NCBI GenBank assembly: GCA_024364735.1
Contig: JAGFNQ010005212.1
Location: forward strand, 247,105 to 311,104
DNA: 64,000 nt
Direction of reading: 5' to 3'
Source of the DNA: Boesenbergia rotunda
Taxonomy: Eukaryota; Streptophyta; Magnoliopsida; Zingiberales; Zingiberaceae
Positions 41,511-53,060 of this stretch are shown piece after piece. The first letter of the stretch is position 1. Each line of letters starts with the position of its first letter. Below the pieces are notes generated by a model, which searched no databases, was not told the DNA's origin, and worked only from the letters and a program-made list of their open reading frames with translations. A program made the translations under genes and the position numbers.

Positions 41511-43937
41511 CTAATGCCAATCGCTATGGTATCCAATACCACAGGCTCTAACATGACCCTCAAACTTGCTTTGAGGCAAGGCCTTAGTTAAAGGATCCGC
41601 TATATTCCTTTCAGTGGGAACTCTCTCAATTTGTATGTCATTCCTACTTATAATCTCTCTGATCAGATGATAGCGGCGAAGCACGTGTTTGGATCGCTGA
41701 TGAGACCTTGGTTCCTTTGCTTGTGCAATAGCTCCATTGTTGTCGCAGTAAACCGGCACTGCTTCATCAATGGTTGGAACCACACCAAGTTCGGAGACAA
41801 ACTTCTTGATCCAGACTGCTTCCTTTGCTGCTTCCGAAGCTGCGATATATTCCGCTTCCGTGGTGGAATCCGCTACGGTGTCTTGTTTGGAACTTTTCCA
41901 ACTTACTGCGCCTCCATTCAAAGTAAATACGTATCCAGACTGCGATTTGGAGTCATCCTTATCTGTCTGGAAACTGGCATCTGTATACCCACGTATTACC
42001 AAATCTCCTTCTCCATATATTAGGAACACATCCTTAGTTCTTCTTAAGTACTTAAGCATTGTCTTAACAGCCGCCCAGTGATCCATTCCTGGATCCGACT
42101 GGTATCTGCTTGTGACGCTCAAAGCATACGATACATCAGGCCTAGTACATAACATAGCATACATGATAGATCCTATCGCGGATGCATAGGGAATCTTATT
42201 CATGCAAATCCTCTCGTCTTCTGTGCGCGGACACATAGACTTTGAAAGGTTGATCCCATGCCTGATGGGAAGGTAACCTTTCTTGGATTCCGACATGCTA
42301 AACCTTTTTAGCACTCGGTCTATATATGTAGACTGTGAAAGATCGAGCAACCGTTTTGATCTATCTCTATAGATTCTAATCCCAAGGATATAGGTTGCTT
42401 CTCCCAGGTCTTTCATGGAGAAAGTTTTGGATAACCAAATTTTAACTGTCTGTAAGACTGAAATATCGTTTCCTATAAGTAAGATGTCGTCGACATATAA
42501 TACTAGGAATACGACTGCACTCCCACTAACCTTCTTGTACACACAAGGTTCGTCAGGATTTTGTGAGAAATCAAACTTTTTGATTGTCTCATCAAAACGG
42601 ATGTTCCAGCTCCTAGATGCTTGCTTCAGTCCATATATGGATCGTCGAAGCTTGCATACCTTGGTTTTATCAACCGATGTGAAACCTTCAGGTTGTATCA
42701 TGTATACGTCCTCAAGCAGGTTTCCGTTAAGGAAAGCTGTTTTCACATCCATTTGCCAAATCTCATAATCATAATGAGCTGCTATGGCTAGGAGCATCCG
42801 AATGGATTTAAGCATAGCTACTGGCGAATAGGTTTCGTCATAATCAATTCCTTGCTTCTGACGATATCCTTTTGCCACTAATCTAGCCTTAAAGGTAACA
42901 ACATTACCTTCCATGTCGGTTTTCTTCTTGAAAACCCACTTGCACCCTATGGGTTTAATCCCTTCAGGTGGGTTAACCAAGTCCCATACTTGATTTTCGT
43001 ACATGGAATCCATTTCCGACTTCATGGCTTCAAGCCATTTGTCCCTTTCTGAACTTTTCAGAACATCTTCATAACTGATAGGTTCGTCATCGCCAATGAG
43101 CAACACGTCGTTCGATTCACTTACGAGAAATCCGTATCTCTCTGGAATGTTGCGTGCCCTATCAGATCTACGAAGAGGTGGTGTAGTTTTAGGTTCAACT
43201 GATAGCTCATCATTATGAATTATCGGTTGTGGGTCTAGACTCGGTGTCTCTGTAATGTCTATTGGAGTTTCTTGAACTTCATCAAGTTCAATGCCACTCC
43301 CACTGTTTTCTTGTAAAAGAAATTCTTTTTCTAGAAATACAGCATGCCTTGAAACAAACACCTTTTGTTCCAAGGGATGATAGAATTGGTAACCCTTCGT
43401 TTCCTTAGGGTATCCAATAAATAGACATTTATCAGACTTAACATCCAATTTGTCTGATACAACCCGCTTCACGTAAGCAGGACAACCCCATATCTTAAGG
43501 TGAGTTAAGTGAGGTTTCTTACTATTCCAAATCTCATATGGAGTAGTAGAGACTACCTTGGTCGGGACTCTGTTTAATAAATAAACAGCTGTCTTAAGTG
43601 CATAACCCCAAAAGGATTTTGGAAGATGTGCATGATTCATCATCGACCTAACCATGTCCATCAAGGTTCGGTTGCGCCTCTCAGATACACCATTATGCTG
43701 TGGTGTATATGGCGGAGTCCATTGGGATAATATCCCATTGTCCCTTAGATAATCTTGAAACTCTTGACTTAAGTATTCACCACCCCGATCGGATCGAAGT
43801 ATTTTAATACTTTTGCCAAGCTGTTTCTCTACTTCATTTCTGAACTCTTTGAATTTATCAAAAGCTTCAGATTTGTGTTTCATCAAGAACATATACCCAA
43901 ATCGTGAGTGATCATCGATAAAGGTGATGAAGTAGTT
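41511..43937 (-). CDS. Copia polyprotein, integrase to RNase H, frame intact, N-terminus missing
   Basis: About 809 codons are open without a stop. In order they encode the integrase core (FITFIDDHSRFGY, RSDRGGEYLSQEFQ, the catalytic-Glu region QHNGVSERRNRT), the linker, the reverse transcriptase (WQMDVKTAFLNG, catalytic YVDDILLIGND) and RNase H (GYTDASFQTDKDDSKSQSGY, DSTTEAEYIAASEA). The frame ends ADPLTKALPQSKFEGHVRA...SDWH at 41511. Gag, protease and the integrase zinc finger are absent because the frame meets a junction at about 43937. The apparent extension to 44183 is antisense LTR plus an undetermined base, not protein. It is closely related to 46187-49480 on the other strand, which carries four stops, so this is the better-preserved copy. 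Confidence 0.92.
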   Translation of the reverse strand, partial: NYFITFIDDHSRFGYMFLMKHKSEAFDKFKEFRNEVEKQLGKSIKILRSDRGGEYLSQEFQDYLRDNGILSQWTPPYTPQHNGVSERRNRTLMDMVRSMMNHAHLPKSFWGYALKTAVYLLNRVPTKVVSTTPYEIWNSKKPHLTHLKIWGCPAYVKRVVSDKLDVKSDKCLFIGYPKETKGYQFYHPLEQKVFVSRHAVFLEKEFLLQENSGSGIELDEVQETPIDITETPSLDPQPIIHNDELSVEPKTTPPLRRSDRARNIPERYGFLVSESNDVLLIGDDEPISYEDVLKSSERDKWLEAMKSEMDSMYENQVWDLVNPPEGIKPIGCKWVFKKKTDMEGNVVTFKARLVAKGYRQKQGIDYDETYSPVAMLKSIRMLLAIAAHYDYEIWQMDVKTAFLNGNLLEDVYMIQPEGFTSVDKTKVCKLRRSIYGLKQASRSWNIRFDETIKKFDFSQNPDEPCVYKKVSGSAVVFLVLYVDDILLIGNDISVLQTVKIWLSKTFSMKDLGEATYILGIRIYRDRSKRLLDLSQSTYIDRVLKRFSMSESKKGYLPIRHGINLSKSMCPRTEDERICMNKIPYASAIGSIMYAMLCTRPDVSYALSVTSRYQSDPGMDHWAAVKTMLKYLRRTKDVFLIYGEGDLVIRGYTDASFQTDKDDSKSQSGYVFTLNGGAVSWKSSKQDTVADSTTEAEYIAASEAAKEAVWIKKFVSELGVVPTIDEAVPVYCDNNGAIAQAKEPRSHQRSKHVLRRYHLIREIISRNDIQIERVPTERNIADPLTKALPQSKFEGHVRACGIGYHSDWH

Positions 43938-43953
43938 GTTGGTGCAGATTGCN
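43938..43953 (+). other. Assembly-type junction ending in a single N
   Basis: TGTTGGTGCAGATTGC follows the pol frame and resembles the start of a SIRE-type LTR (compare TGTTGGTGCAGG at 37885 and TGTTGGTGCAATTTGCAC at 61193, both minus). The next base is N (43953). The sequence then resumes in the middle of a copia LTR. Both neighbours are therefore broken at the same point. Confidence 0.75.
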
Positions 43954-44418
43954 ACCACCAAGAAGAGGCCCGAAGAAGAAGAAGAAGCGGGCGCGACTCC
44001 CTTCCTTCCTCCCGGAATCTTGATTCCGTTCTTCGTTTGGTGGTTAGTCTTTCCATCTCTCTCTTGGTATTCTTGTCGTGCCTTTGGAGAATCTAGTAGT
44101 TCTTGTCGGCACGAAACTCGTGGCTTTGCGAAGTCATCCCGAAGAAAACTCGGCGTGGACGCGAATAGAGGCGGAGCTTCCAAGGGACGCTACGGTTGGA
44201 TCTCGTCCCTTTCTACGAGTTACGCGAGGTATTAAGTAAATTAGTTTACTTTCTGCAAAATTTTAAATGTATGATCATGTCTCCACAACATAAGGTTGCA
44301 TGCTAGATACGTGGTTAAAATAATTTGAGAAATTATTTATGCTAAACCTTCCGCTGCACGTAATTAAATTTTAAAATTACGAACCCGTATCCATGTCAAC
44401 ATGCACCCGGTCCCAACA
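43954..44418 (+). mobile_element. 5' LTR of the plus-strand copia element, 5'-truncated
   Basis: It matches 51379-51834 nearly base for base and ends CACCCGGTCCCAACA, followed by a primer binding site. The first roughly 1.9 kb of the LTR are missing at the N. Confidence 0.92.
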
Positions 44419-44419
44419 G

Positions 44420-44432
44420 TGGTATCAGAGCC
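44420..44432 (+). promoter_or_regulatory. Primer binding site, initiator Met tRNA
   Basis: TGGTATCAGAGCC starts two bases after the LTR end, the usual copia primer binding site complementary to the 3' end of initiator tRNA-Met. Confidence 0.92.
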
Positions 44433-46186
44433 GGTTAGTGTTCGACATAATCATATAATTGTTTTGCGGAAAACTTTGTCATGATCTCAATTTTGGAAAA
44501 TTTTCCAATTATGGAAACTTTCCAATTATGATAAATTTTAGATTTAGGAATTTCAAAGTTTGGAAATCCTCATGAAATTTCGCAAACTTTTGAAATATCC
44601 TAGTTTCTGAAATTTTATGATAATTGTGAAAACTTCCCATTTTTGGAAACTTTCCAATTTTGGAAATTTCCTATTTTGGAAATTTTTCAATTTTGGAAAT
44701 ATGTAAGTTTTCTTTGTACCAGAAACATACAATTACTCTGAAAACCTATTATGAAATCTCGCAATTTTGGGCTCTTTCTTTTAAAAAAGTCTAGACAAAT
44801 TTATGGATCATTAATTGATAATTAAATTCGAATTGGTTTTAAATTATTAACAAAATTCTTTATTTTGGATTGAGCCTCGGGGAGCCGTCCAATTTAAAGT
44901 TAGTTGTTGTAATTTAATTTCCTATTTTGAATAAAATTGTCATGTTTAATTTGGTTACACCTCGGGGAGCGGACCAAATTAGATTTACAACAAATTCCTT
45001 TTTTGGGTATCTGAGCCTCAGGGAGCCACCCAAAGAAAATAATTTTTTGTAATTAATAAATCCATAAATAAAATATATAATCAAATCTTGGAAATTTTGA
45101 GGTGATTCTCAAACGACAATTTCCTTATTTGATTTAAGAAGTGATGCTCTTACATATTGTTGTCTCCAAAATTAATTAGGAAAATGGTTTCCTATAGAGT
45201 TTTCTTAAATAAGATTTTCATGAAAATAATATGTGGTTGAATTAAGGGAATCTGTCTCTTAATTTAATAAGATTTGATTTAGAGAAATCAAAGTCTTAAA
45301 CATATTATTTCCGAAATTGATTATGACAATTTAGGAAATTGTTTCCCAAAACAATTCCTTGAATAAAGTATGAAATTAGAATTAGGAAATCCGGTTCCTA
45401 ATTCAATTAATGAGACTTGATAAATTAAGTCACATACATACTTTATTAAGGAAATCGTTAGTACATGACATAATTATATGTCATGAATGTGCTTAGAAAA
45501 GAAAGGATGAGACCCAAAACCCCTTACAAAATATTAAGGCCAACACCTTCCATTAATATGGTTAGAACCGGAGTTTTGTTTCTCGTTTGGGTTGATGGAC
45601 ACATCCATGCCCGGCTTGAACCTCAACATGTTCAAACCATGGAATTAGTTTATGATTAATATAGTTGGAGTCAGAGGTCAATCCTTAGTTTTGGTTGTTG
45701 GACACATCCAAGCCTGACTAAAAGGTTGAATGAGCTCGAACCATATTAAAACTATTTCTTGATTAATGGGCCAGCCTTAAGCTTGGAGCATCGATTTGTT
45801 GTGCCACAGCCAAGGTCGATGTAAAGAGAGGTGCAGTTGGGTGCTATGTATATTGTTGCATACTTGTTAATGAGTTAACAACCCAATGATTTATGCAAAC
45901 ATTCAATTAGTTGATAGCATAATGTGATAGTTACATATGTATAATATGTAATCGGTATAATTACCTACCTTCATAGCTAAGAATAACTTGATGGCCACAG
46001 CCATGGTTGTTCTTATCTATGGTTGGATATCAACCTATTTAGAGATGTTCCTACGATCTCCCGAATTGATAAAAAAGGGTTATTCAATTCGAAAAATAAA
46101 TAGGATTTAATGAATGTATATTGATGCATTCTTTATCATTCTCATCACATAACCTCAATTTGTATTTCTAGGATAATCACTTGATC
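44433..46186 (+). mobile_element. Copia untranslated leader with TTGGAAA repeats
   Basis: About 1.75 kb contain no gene. At 44490-44710 short blocks such as TTTTGGAAAATTTTCCAATT and TGGAAACTTTCCAATT recur and are partly self-complementary. CCTCGGGGAGC (or CCTCAGGGAGCC) recurs three times between 44870 and 45020. The rest is AT-rich. Confidence 0.6.
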
Positions 46187-49100
46187 ATGTCTTCTCTGAA
46201 TTTGCGTTCCATTTTAGACACCAATAAGTTAACTAAGGACAAAAGGATTGAAAAAGCACCAAAAGGCACTTGCCATCATTGTGACAAGGGGGGTCACTGG
46301 CGAAGAAACTGCAAGGTTTATCTTGAGTCCTTGTAGAAGAAGGCATCCGATGCCCCATCCTCTTCAGGTATCTTCGTTATTGAATGTCACTCTATATCCT
46401 CAACCGCCTGGGTACTTGATACTGGGTGTAGCTCACATATATGTAATGACATACAGGGGCTAAGGAATAGAAGAAGACTCGTCAAGGGAGAAGCGAATCT
46501 GCGAGTTGGAAATGGAGCAAAGATTGCTGCTGTTGCCATCGGAACATATTTGCTAAAGCTCCCTACTGGACTTATCTTAGATTTGGATAATTGTTAATTT
46601 GTTCCTTCGTTAATAAAATACATTGTATCTATTTCATGCTTGAATGAAAAGGGTTATCATTTAACTTTTAGTAACAATTGTTGTTACATAACTTTAAATG
46701 GTGTTCTTTATGGGATCAGAACTTTGTGCAATGGTATCTACACGTTAGATTTATCCGGTGACATTTTCAATATCGAAGTTGGCAACAAACGTGCTCGAAT
46801 AGATAATCAAATAGACTCCTATACGTGGCATTGTCGTCTTGGCCATATAAGTAAGAAACGCATGACCAAATTACACCGATGTGGAATTCTGGAATCATTT
46901 GAACCCGGTTCATTTGATACATGCGAATCATGCTTAAAAGGCAAGATGGCCAAATTACCCTTTTCCGGAAAAGGTAATCCAGTGGGAGAATTGCTTGGTC
47001 TAATACATACTGATGTATGTGGACCAATGTCAACTCTTGCACAAGGAGGCTATAGCTACTTTATGACCTTTATCGATGATCACTCACGATTCGGGTATGT
47101 GTTCTTGATGAAACACAAATCTGAAGCTTTTGAGAAATTCAAAGAGTTCAGAAATGAAGTAGAGAAACAACTTGGCAAAAGTATTAAGATACTTCGATCC
47201 GATCGGGGTGGTGAATACTTAAGTAAAGAGTTTCAAGATTATCTTAGGGACAATGGGATATTGTCTCAATGGACTCCGCCGTATACACCACAGCATAATG
47301 GTGTATCTGAGAGGCGTAACCGAACCTTGATGGACATGGTTAGATCCATGATGAATCATGCAACTCTTCCAAAATCCTTTTGGGGCTATGCACTCAAGAC
47401 AGCTGTTTACTTGCTAAACAGAGTCACGACTAAGGTAGTCTCTACTACTCCATATGAGACATGGAATAGTAAGAAACCTCACTTAACTCACCTTAAGATG
47501 TGGGGTTGTCCTGCTTATGTGAAGCGGACTGTATCAGACAAATTGGATGCTAAGTCTGATAAATGTCTATTTATTGGATACCCTAAGGAAACAAAGGGTT
47601 ACCAATTCTATCATCCCTTGGAATAAAAGGTGTTTGTTTCAAGGCATGCTGTATTTCTAGAAAAAGAATTTCTTTTACAAGAAAACAGTGAGAGTAGTAT
47701 TGAACTTGAAGAAGTTCAAGAAAATCCAATAGACATTACAGAGACATCTAGTTTAAACCCACAACAAATAACTCATAATGATGAGCTATCAGTTGAACCT
47801 AAAACAACACCACTTCTTCGTAGATCTGATAGGACACACAATATTCCAGAGAGATACGGATTTCTCGTAAGTGAATCGAACGATGTGTTACTCATTAGCG
47901 ATGACGAACCTATCAGTTATGATGATGTTCTGAAAAGTTCAGAAAGGGACAAATGGCTTGAAGCCATGAAGTTGGAAACGGATTCCATGTACGAAAATCA
48001 AGTATGGGACTTGATTAACCCACCTGAAGGGATTAAGCCCATAGGATGCAAGTGGGTTTTCAAAAAAAAAACCGACATGGAAGGTAATGTTGTTACCTTT
48101 AAGGCTAGATTAGTGGCAAAAGGATATCGTCAGAAACAAGGAATTGATTATGACGAAACCTATTCGCCAGTAGCTATGCTCAAATCCATTCGGATGCTCC
48201 TGGCCATAGCAGCTCATTATGATTATGAGATATGACAAATGGATGTGAAAATAGCTTTCCTTAATGGAAACCTGCTTGAGGATGTATACATGATACAACC
48301 TGAAGATTTCACAACGGTTGATAAAACCAAAGTATGCAAGCTTCGACGATCCATATATGGACTGAAGCAAGCATCCAGGAGCTGGAACATCCGTTTTGAT
48401 GAGACAATCAAAGAGTTTGATTTCTCACAAAATCCTGACGAACCTTGTGTGTACAAGAAGGTTAGTGGGAGTGCAGTCGTATTCCTAGTATTATATGTCG
48501 ATGACATATTACTTATAGGAAACGATATATCAGTCTTACAGTCGGTTAAAATTTGGTTGTCCAAAACTTTCTCCATGAAAGACCTGGGTGAAGCAACCTA
48601 TATCCTTAGGATTAGAATCTATAGGGATAGATCAAAACGGTTGCTTGGTCTTTCGCAGTCTACATATATAGATCGAGTGCTAAAAAGGTTTAGCATGTCG
48701 GAATCCAAGAAAGGTTACCTTCCCATCAGGCATGAGATCAACCTTTCAAAGTCTATGTGTCTGCGCACAGAAGACGAGAGGATTTGCATGAATAAGATTC
48801 CTTATGCATCCGCGATAGGATCTATCATGTATGCTATGTTATGTACTAAGCCCGATGTATCGTATGCTCTGAGCGTCACAAGCAGATACCAGTCTGATCC
48901 AGGAATGGATCATTGGGTGGCTGTCAAGACAATCCTTAAGTACTTAAGAAGAACTAAGGATGTGCTCCTAATATATGGAGAAGGAGATATGATAATACGT
49001 GGGTATACAGATGCCAGTTTCCAGACAGATAAGGATGACTCCAAATCTCAGTCTGGATATGTATTTATTTTAAATGGAGGGACAATAAGTTGGAAGAGTT

Positions 49101-49480
49101 CCAAACAAGACACTGTAGCGGATTCTACCACGGAAGCGGAATATATTGCGGCTTCGGAAGTAGCAAAAGAAGCAGTCTGGATCAAGAAGTTTGTCTCAGA
49201 ACTTGGTGTGGTTCCAACCATTGATGAAGCAATACCGGTTTACTGCAACAACAATGGAACTATTGCACAAGCAAAGGAACCAAGGTCTCATCAGCGATCC
49301 AAACATGTGCTTTGCCGCTATCATCTGATCAGAGAGATTATAAGTAGGAATGATATACAAATTGAGAAAATTCCCACTGAAAGGAATTTAGCGGATCCTT
49401 TAACTAAGGCCTTGCCTCAAAGCAAGTTTGAGGGTCATGTTAGAGCATGTGGTATTGGATACCGTAGCGATTGGCATTAG
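46187..49480 (+). pseudogene. Copia gag-pol, one frame with four stops and a gag deletion
   Basis: The frame starts MSSLNLRSILDTNKLT at 46187 and stays in phase to 49480. Most of gag is missing: after 16 residues it jumps to the zinc knuckle CHHCDKGGHWRRNC (CX2CX4HX4C). Then follow the protease (WVLDTGCSSH), the integrase zinc finger (HCRLGH ... CESCLKGK), integrase core (HTDVCGP, RSDRGGEY, GVSERRNRT), RT (YVDDILLIGND) and RNase H (DSTTEAEYIAASE). In-frame stops lie at 46334, 46595, 47624 (CAA to TAA against the minus copy) and 48233 (TGG to TGA). The element has both LTR ends and a primer binding site but cannot encode active enzymes. Confidence 0.93.
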
Positions 49481-49494
49481 GCCAAGTTGGAGTT

Positions 49495-51834
49495 TGTTAG
49501 TTATATGAGAGAAGTGTCCTAAGGCAATCACCTTATGATTGTAATCATTTACTTTAATAAATGAATATTCACTATTTGAGTATATATGTTCGTGTATTTG
49601 ATTGAGATCTTAAACTCATTTACTAAATGTCCGCAATACAATTCACAGCATGAGAGAATTTGTGATGAATTCATAACTAGTGATTATCTCTACATGTGCA
49701 ATTGTGAAGTATTGAAATTGTCCCTAGTCGATGAATTGATAAATACGGACACTATCAATTCTGTTGAGACTAGCATGGGTTATTCTCTAATCAACTGATT
49801 CTCACTGGCTGGTGACATTGGGATGTCTGGAGATAAACATGAATGCTAGTTAAGGGAACTAGTTCATTGGAGTGACTGGCTGTAAAACTTCATATGGTAA
49901 TCTACATATAGATATGTCAATGAAGTTCTTACTGCAGCATAAGTGCAATGTTCCTTTGACTTGCGGTGTTCATGTCATCTTGGTCATGAAGACTTATACT
50001 TTGACATCTTAAGCAAGCATCTCCAACGTGGTGTGGACCCAGGATGATTGGGTATAAGCCGAAGTGCCCGAAGATGTTTGAACAGCCTACAAAGGATTCA
50101 CCACTCCTTGCGAGGAGATGTATACCCAAGGCCTATTGTCGGATTGTTACTCGAAGCCTCTGGCCAGAGTATCACATGTTCCGAGTATGAATCTCTCAGA
50201 AACATGAGAGTAATTAGAATCCGTTGGACGAGAAAGACATTACTTGGGCTAGGTGTGACATAGTCAGCCTAGTGGGGACTGACACACATAGACCGTGTCC
50301 TGAACCAAGTGGGTATAAGATGGTGAAGGGAATGAGGCACGATTCATTAAAGCTGCTGAAGGGTTTCAGAATAGTTTCTGAGGTCAACCGTTGATCTTTC
50401 GATTAATTGGGGATCATGATGTACTACTAGGTGCCACTCATTATCGTTCTATAATTGGTTAATTATAGACGGCCAACATAAATCGAAAGCCTATTTAGTC
50501 ACACACACTACGAGTGATCTGAGGGATTTAAAATGAGTTGAAAATTAGATTTTTCGATCAAGAGAGATAAGTCGAATCTGAATTTTTCAGAGATGCATCG
50601 GAAGCATAAAATGGCTAAGTCTTTTGATGACTTATTGGACGAATTAAATGAGTTTAATTCGTATGGTTTCGGCTTGGGTTTGGCCAGCCAAAGAGGGTCC
50701 CCACCCTCTTTGTTTGGCCGGCCACAATAAAAGGGGAGAACCAAATTGTTTGGTTCAAATTATAAAATAAACCGCGCGTGGCTTGTTTTATAAAATTATG
50801 GATAAAGAAATTTATATAAACGGATTTATTTTTCATGGAAATTAAAATGAACCATGGATTGGTTTATTTTATTTTATAAAATCAATAATAGATTGATTTA
50901 CCATGATAAAGAAATTTATATAAAGAAATTTATATAAACGGATTTAATTTTCATGGAAATTAAAATGAACCATGGATTGGTTTATTTTATTTTATAAAAT
51001 CAATAATAGATTGATATACCATGATAAAGAAATTTATCTGAAGAAATTTATATAAAGAAGTTTATATAAAAAAAATTTTTTCCATAAGAAAAGGGAGACA
51101 TGGTTGTTTTTATTGTAAATTAAATTATGATAAAAACTTGGCATAATGGAATAATTCATAGAAAAATTTATAAGATAAATTTCTTATGAAAATTTATTTC
51201 GTTAAAAGGAGACTTGGCGATTAAGAGGCTACTATATAAAGGTACCAAGGCAAGGCTTGGAAATTAATCCAAGAGATCAAGGATTCTTGCCTAGCCTCTC
51301 TCCCTCTCCTTCTCTCCCTCTCCCTCCTCTAGTGGCGCCGGCCCTAGAGGCCCTCCTTTTGGTTGCCGTGAGCTTCCACCACCAAGAAGAGGCCGAAGAA
51401 GAAGCGGGCGCGACTCCTTCCTTCCTCCCGGAATCTTGATTCCGTTCTTCGTTTGGTGGTTAGTCTTTCCATCTCTCTCTTGGTATTCTAGTCGTGCCTT
51501 TGGAGAATCTAGTAGTTCTTGTCGGCACGAAACTCGTGGCTTTGCGAAGTCATCCCGAAGAAAACTCGACGTGGACGCGAATAGAGGCGGTGCTTCCAAG
51601 GGACGCTACGGTTGGATCTCGTCCCTTTCTACGAGTTACGCGAGGTATTAAGTAAATTAGTTTACTTTCTGCAAAATTTTAAATGTATGATCATGTCTCC
51701 ACAACATAAGGTTGCATGCTAGATATGTGGTTAAAAGAATTTGAGAAATTATTTATGCTAAACCTTCCGCTACACGTAATTAAATTTTAAAATTACGAAC
51801 CCGTATCTATGTCAACATGCACCCGGTCCCAACA
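49495..51834 (+). mobile_element. 3' LTR of the plus-strand copia element
   Basis: It starts TGTTAGTTATATGAGAG after AAGTTGGAGT and ends CACCCGGTCCCAACA, 2340 bp. A TATA box TATATAAAG lies at 51234-51242, followed by a CT-rich leader (51296-51330). It is the complete reference copy for this LTR family in the window. Repeats of TTTATATAAA type lie at about 50810-51080. Confidence 0.93.
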
Positions 51835-52390
51835 CAGGAGGTCTCGGGCGACCCAGTCAGCTCTAGAGGTCGATTCGGAGGGGATAAGCGCTGACCGAGC
51901 TGCGGATGAGGTTTCTCTGATCTGAAGGCACGTGTCAGGCGCCCCCGACGTCCCAGGCGCCCCCAGGAGCACTATAAAAGGGGCTCGACCCCAAGGCGTC
52001 AAGAACACAACTTTCCAACGCCTCTAAGCTTTTCGTTCAAGCGCTCTGCTACGACAAACTCCGATCTCGAGACTCTAGCGCCGACGACGACCCTCTACTC
52101 CGAAGTACGATCCACACCGGGCGTTGGTAATGAAAAGTGTATTCATTTACTTACTGCACTATTCCTGTATTAAATCTGTAAACCTTTACGCGAATATAGA
52201 ATTGCCCGCAGTAAACAGTCAAGGACCGTGGGCCTTGGAGTAGGAGCCGACCGCGACTCCGAACCAAGTAAAACTACTTGTGTTCTTTGTGTGTTTTGAT
52301 TCCGCTGTGTATTTTCTCTTAGTCTTATCCGAAAAGATTTTCACGATATTCACCCCCCCCTCTATCGTGTTTCTCGATCCAACACTAACA
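51835..52390 (+). mobile_element. SIRE-type LTR, 3' part, plus orientation
   Basis: Its left part was removed by the copia element that ends at 51834. It has two GGCGCCCCC blocks (51938-51966), TATA box ACTATAAAAGG (51971-51981), GGGCTCGACCCCAAGG, the shared end GGGCCTTGGAGTAGGAG, TATTCACCCCCCCCTCTATC and a CTAACA terminus. A primer binding site follows, so this is a 5' LTR. It is the same family as the solo LTR at 36388-37885. Confidence 0.82.
51971..51981 (+). promoter_or_regulatory. LTR TATA box
   Basis: ACTATAAAAGG lies within GCACTATAAAAGGGGCTCG, matching GCACTATTTAAAGGGGCTCG at 12877-12896, and is directly downstream of GGCGCC palindromes. Confidence 0.7.
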
Positions 52391-52392
52391 AT

Positions 52393-52405
52393 TGGTATCA
52401 AAGCC
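52393..52405 (+). promoter_or_regulatory. Primer binding site
   Basis: TGGTATCAAAGCC lies two bases after the LTR end. It is an initiator-Met-type site with one change from the site at 44420. Confidence 0.85.
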
Positions 52406-53060
52406 AGGTCGCTCTTCACCGGACTAACCGCCGAAAGAAGCACGAGCTAGAGCCATGATCTAGATCTAACCATGTGGGTTAAGCCTTGAATAAAGGATCT
52501 GTGGGCTCCCATGTCTTGATCAAGAGGACCAGACACTAGGCAGAAAAGTCCTAGTTACGACTAGGCGGTGAAGTCCTAGTAGGTCGGGTGGACCGAGGGG
52601 CAGAAAGTCCTAGTGGGTTGAGGATCAGACATCAAACAGAAAGGGTTTCCGCTTGAGGGGGGCTTGTGGTCCTTTGTTTGAGGGGGGGGATTGTTGGGGT
52701 TGCAAGGTTGCAAACATAGTCCCACATCAAAAACACATGGGAAAAATCATAGGCTTATATGGAAAAAAGATATCTCCATTGGCATGAGGCCTTTTGGGAG
52801 AGCCCAAGAGCAAAACCATGAGGGCCTAGGCCCAAAGTGGACAATATCATACCATTGTGGAGATTCTAAATTCCTTTCGATCCTAACAAGCTGCGCATGC
52901 TAGCAAGAGATCGCGAGGAGAGCACTTAGGGCATGTGGCGAAGGAGAATTCGTGAAGGGGTTTTGTTGCCATTAAAAGGCTCCATGCGCTTTTATGGGTG
53001 ATGGACGACTATCATTGCTGTACTTGAAAAATCGGACCCCGCGACGAATGTTTCGATTCC
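52406..53060 (+). mobile_element. Leader of a deleted SIRE-type element joined to a TRIM-like LTR sequence
   Basis: The first part has repeats of AAGTCCTAGT and ACTAGGC (52530-52640). From about 52690, after a G-rich tract, comes TTGTTGGGGTTGCAAGG, ATAGTCCCACATC, AACCATGAGGGCCTAGGCCC and GTGGACAATATCATACCATT. I recall such phrases from widespread small plant LTR elements but cannot check. There is no ORF. The body of the SIRE-type element is missing. Confidence 0.45.

Noticed and set aside
43954..44183. N-terminal extension of the minus-strand copia polyprotein
   Set aside because: This part is antisense to a copia LTR and is separated from the pol by an N. The same antisense ORF appears in the LTR at 51291-51599.
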